The notes beneath the pieces were generated by a model. The model saw only the letters and a program-made list of their open reading frames with translations, had not been told where the DNA came from and did not search any database. DNA of 64,000 nucleotides, taken from positions 12,206,320-12,270,319 of the forward strand of contig JAGTTD010000007.1 in the NCBI GenBank assembly GCA_018398585.1, in the 5' to 3' direction. The position numbers and the translations under genes were made by a program. Positions 63,948 to 64,000 of this stretch are shown piece by piece. The stretch's first letter is position 1. Every line of letters starts with the position of its first letter. This DNA is from Simmondsia chinensis (taxonomy: Eukaryota; Streptophyta; Magnoliopsida; Caryophyllales; Simmondsiaceae).

Positions 63948-64000
63948 GAGCCATAATAAATGACTTTGTGATCTCAATGAATAAAAGGCTTCATAGAGAA

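Noticed and set aside
1..64000. CRISPR array, operon-like gene order or bacterial system
   Set aside because: No spaced direct repeats of that kind and no bacterial genes; every recognised coding region belongs to plant retroelements.

Overview
This is a flowering-plant nuclear DNA window with no convincing host gene. It is AT-rich and almost completely built from decayed, nested LTR retrotransposons: Ty1/copia, Athila-type Ty3/gypsy and chromovirus-type Ty3/gypsy. Small non-autonomous elements are scattered among them: a TRIM, a SINE copy with a (TTG)n tail, a hAT-like element, a fold-back element and a poly(A)-tailed retrosequence. Density and nesting suggest pericentromeric or other gene-poor heterochromatin. 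The plant features are tRNA-iMet and tRNA-Asp type primer sites, Athila gag/protease/RT and the TRIM layout. I cannot name the species.

Layout. 1-1475: LTR-like sequence and leader of an unrelated copia element. 1476-6462: Cop-1, a copia pol on the + strand with its 3' LTR. 6463-8488: an LTR remnant (B) and a non-coding unit U1 that carries a fold-back element. 8489-29861: Cop-2, a copia on the - strand. It was split first by Ath-1 (11523-20670, Athila-like, paired 1498-bp LTRs) and, in its right LTR, by Gyp-1 (23811-29847, target duplication CACAC). Gyp-1 itself carries a poly(A) insertion with a 9-bp duplication. 29862-37243: unit U2, paralogous to U1 and split by Cop-3 (30028-36517). 37244-38248: a solo LTR with perfect TAAAT flanks. 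38254-39832: A/T-rich sequence with a truncated SINE and a tail-only insertion. 39833-42989: Cop-4, internally deleted, target duplication CTACA. 43793-45640: Cop-5 pol fragment carrying a complete 293-bp TRIM. 45850-52430: Chr-1, a chromovirus with a chromodomain, carrying Cop-6 (a copia deletion derivative, CATAT) and a 46-bp SINE tail. 52431-62856: Ath-2, broken by a hAT-like element (54309-54889, 8-bp duplication) and by Ath-3 (55569-about 61260). 62860-64000: unassigned, with one small unknown ORF.

How the parts relate. All pol genes carry stops or frameshifts, so no element here looks autonomous; Ath-1 is the best preserved in RT and integrase but has lost its gag core. Insertions can be ordered because host reading frames rejoin across them and target duplications survive. 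LTR positions around U1 and U2 fit unequal recombination between LTRs that duplicated U plus a copia element, after which one copy collapsed to a solo LTR. I found no CRISPR, rRNA or tRNA gene and no new gene system; the main interest is structural.

Coordinates of elements with TSDs or paired LTRs are good to a base or a few bases. Domain limits in the broken pol genes are approximate.
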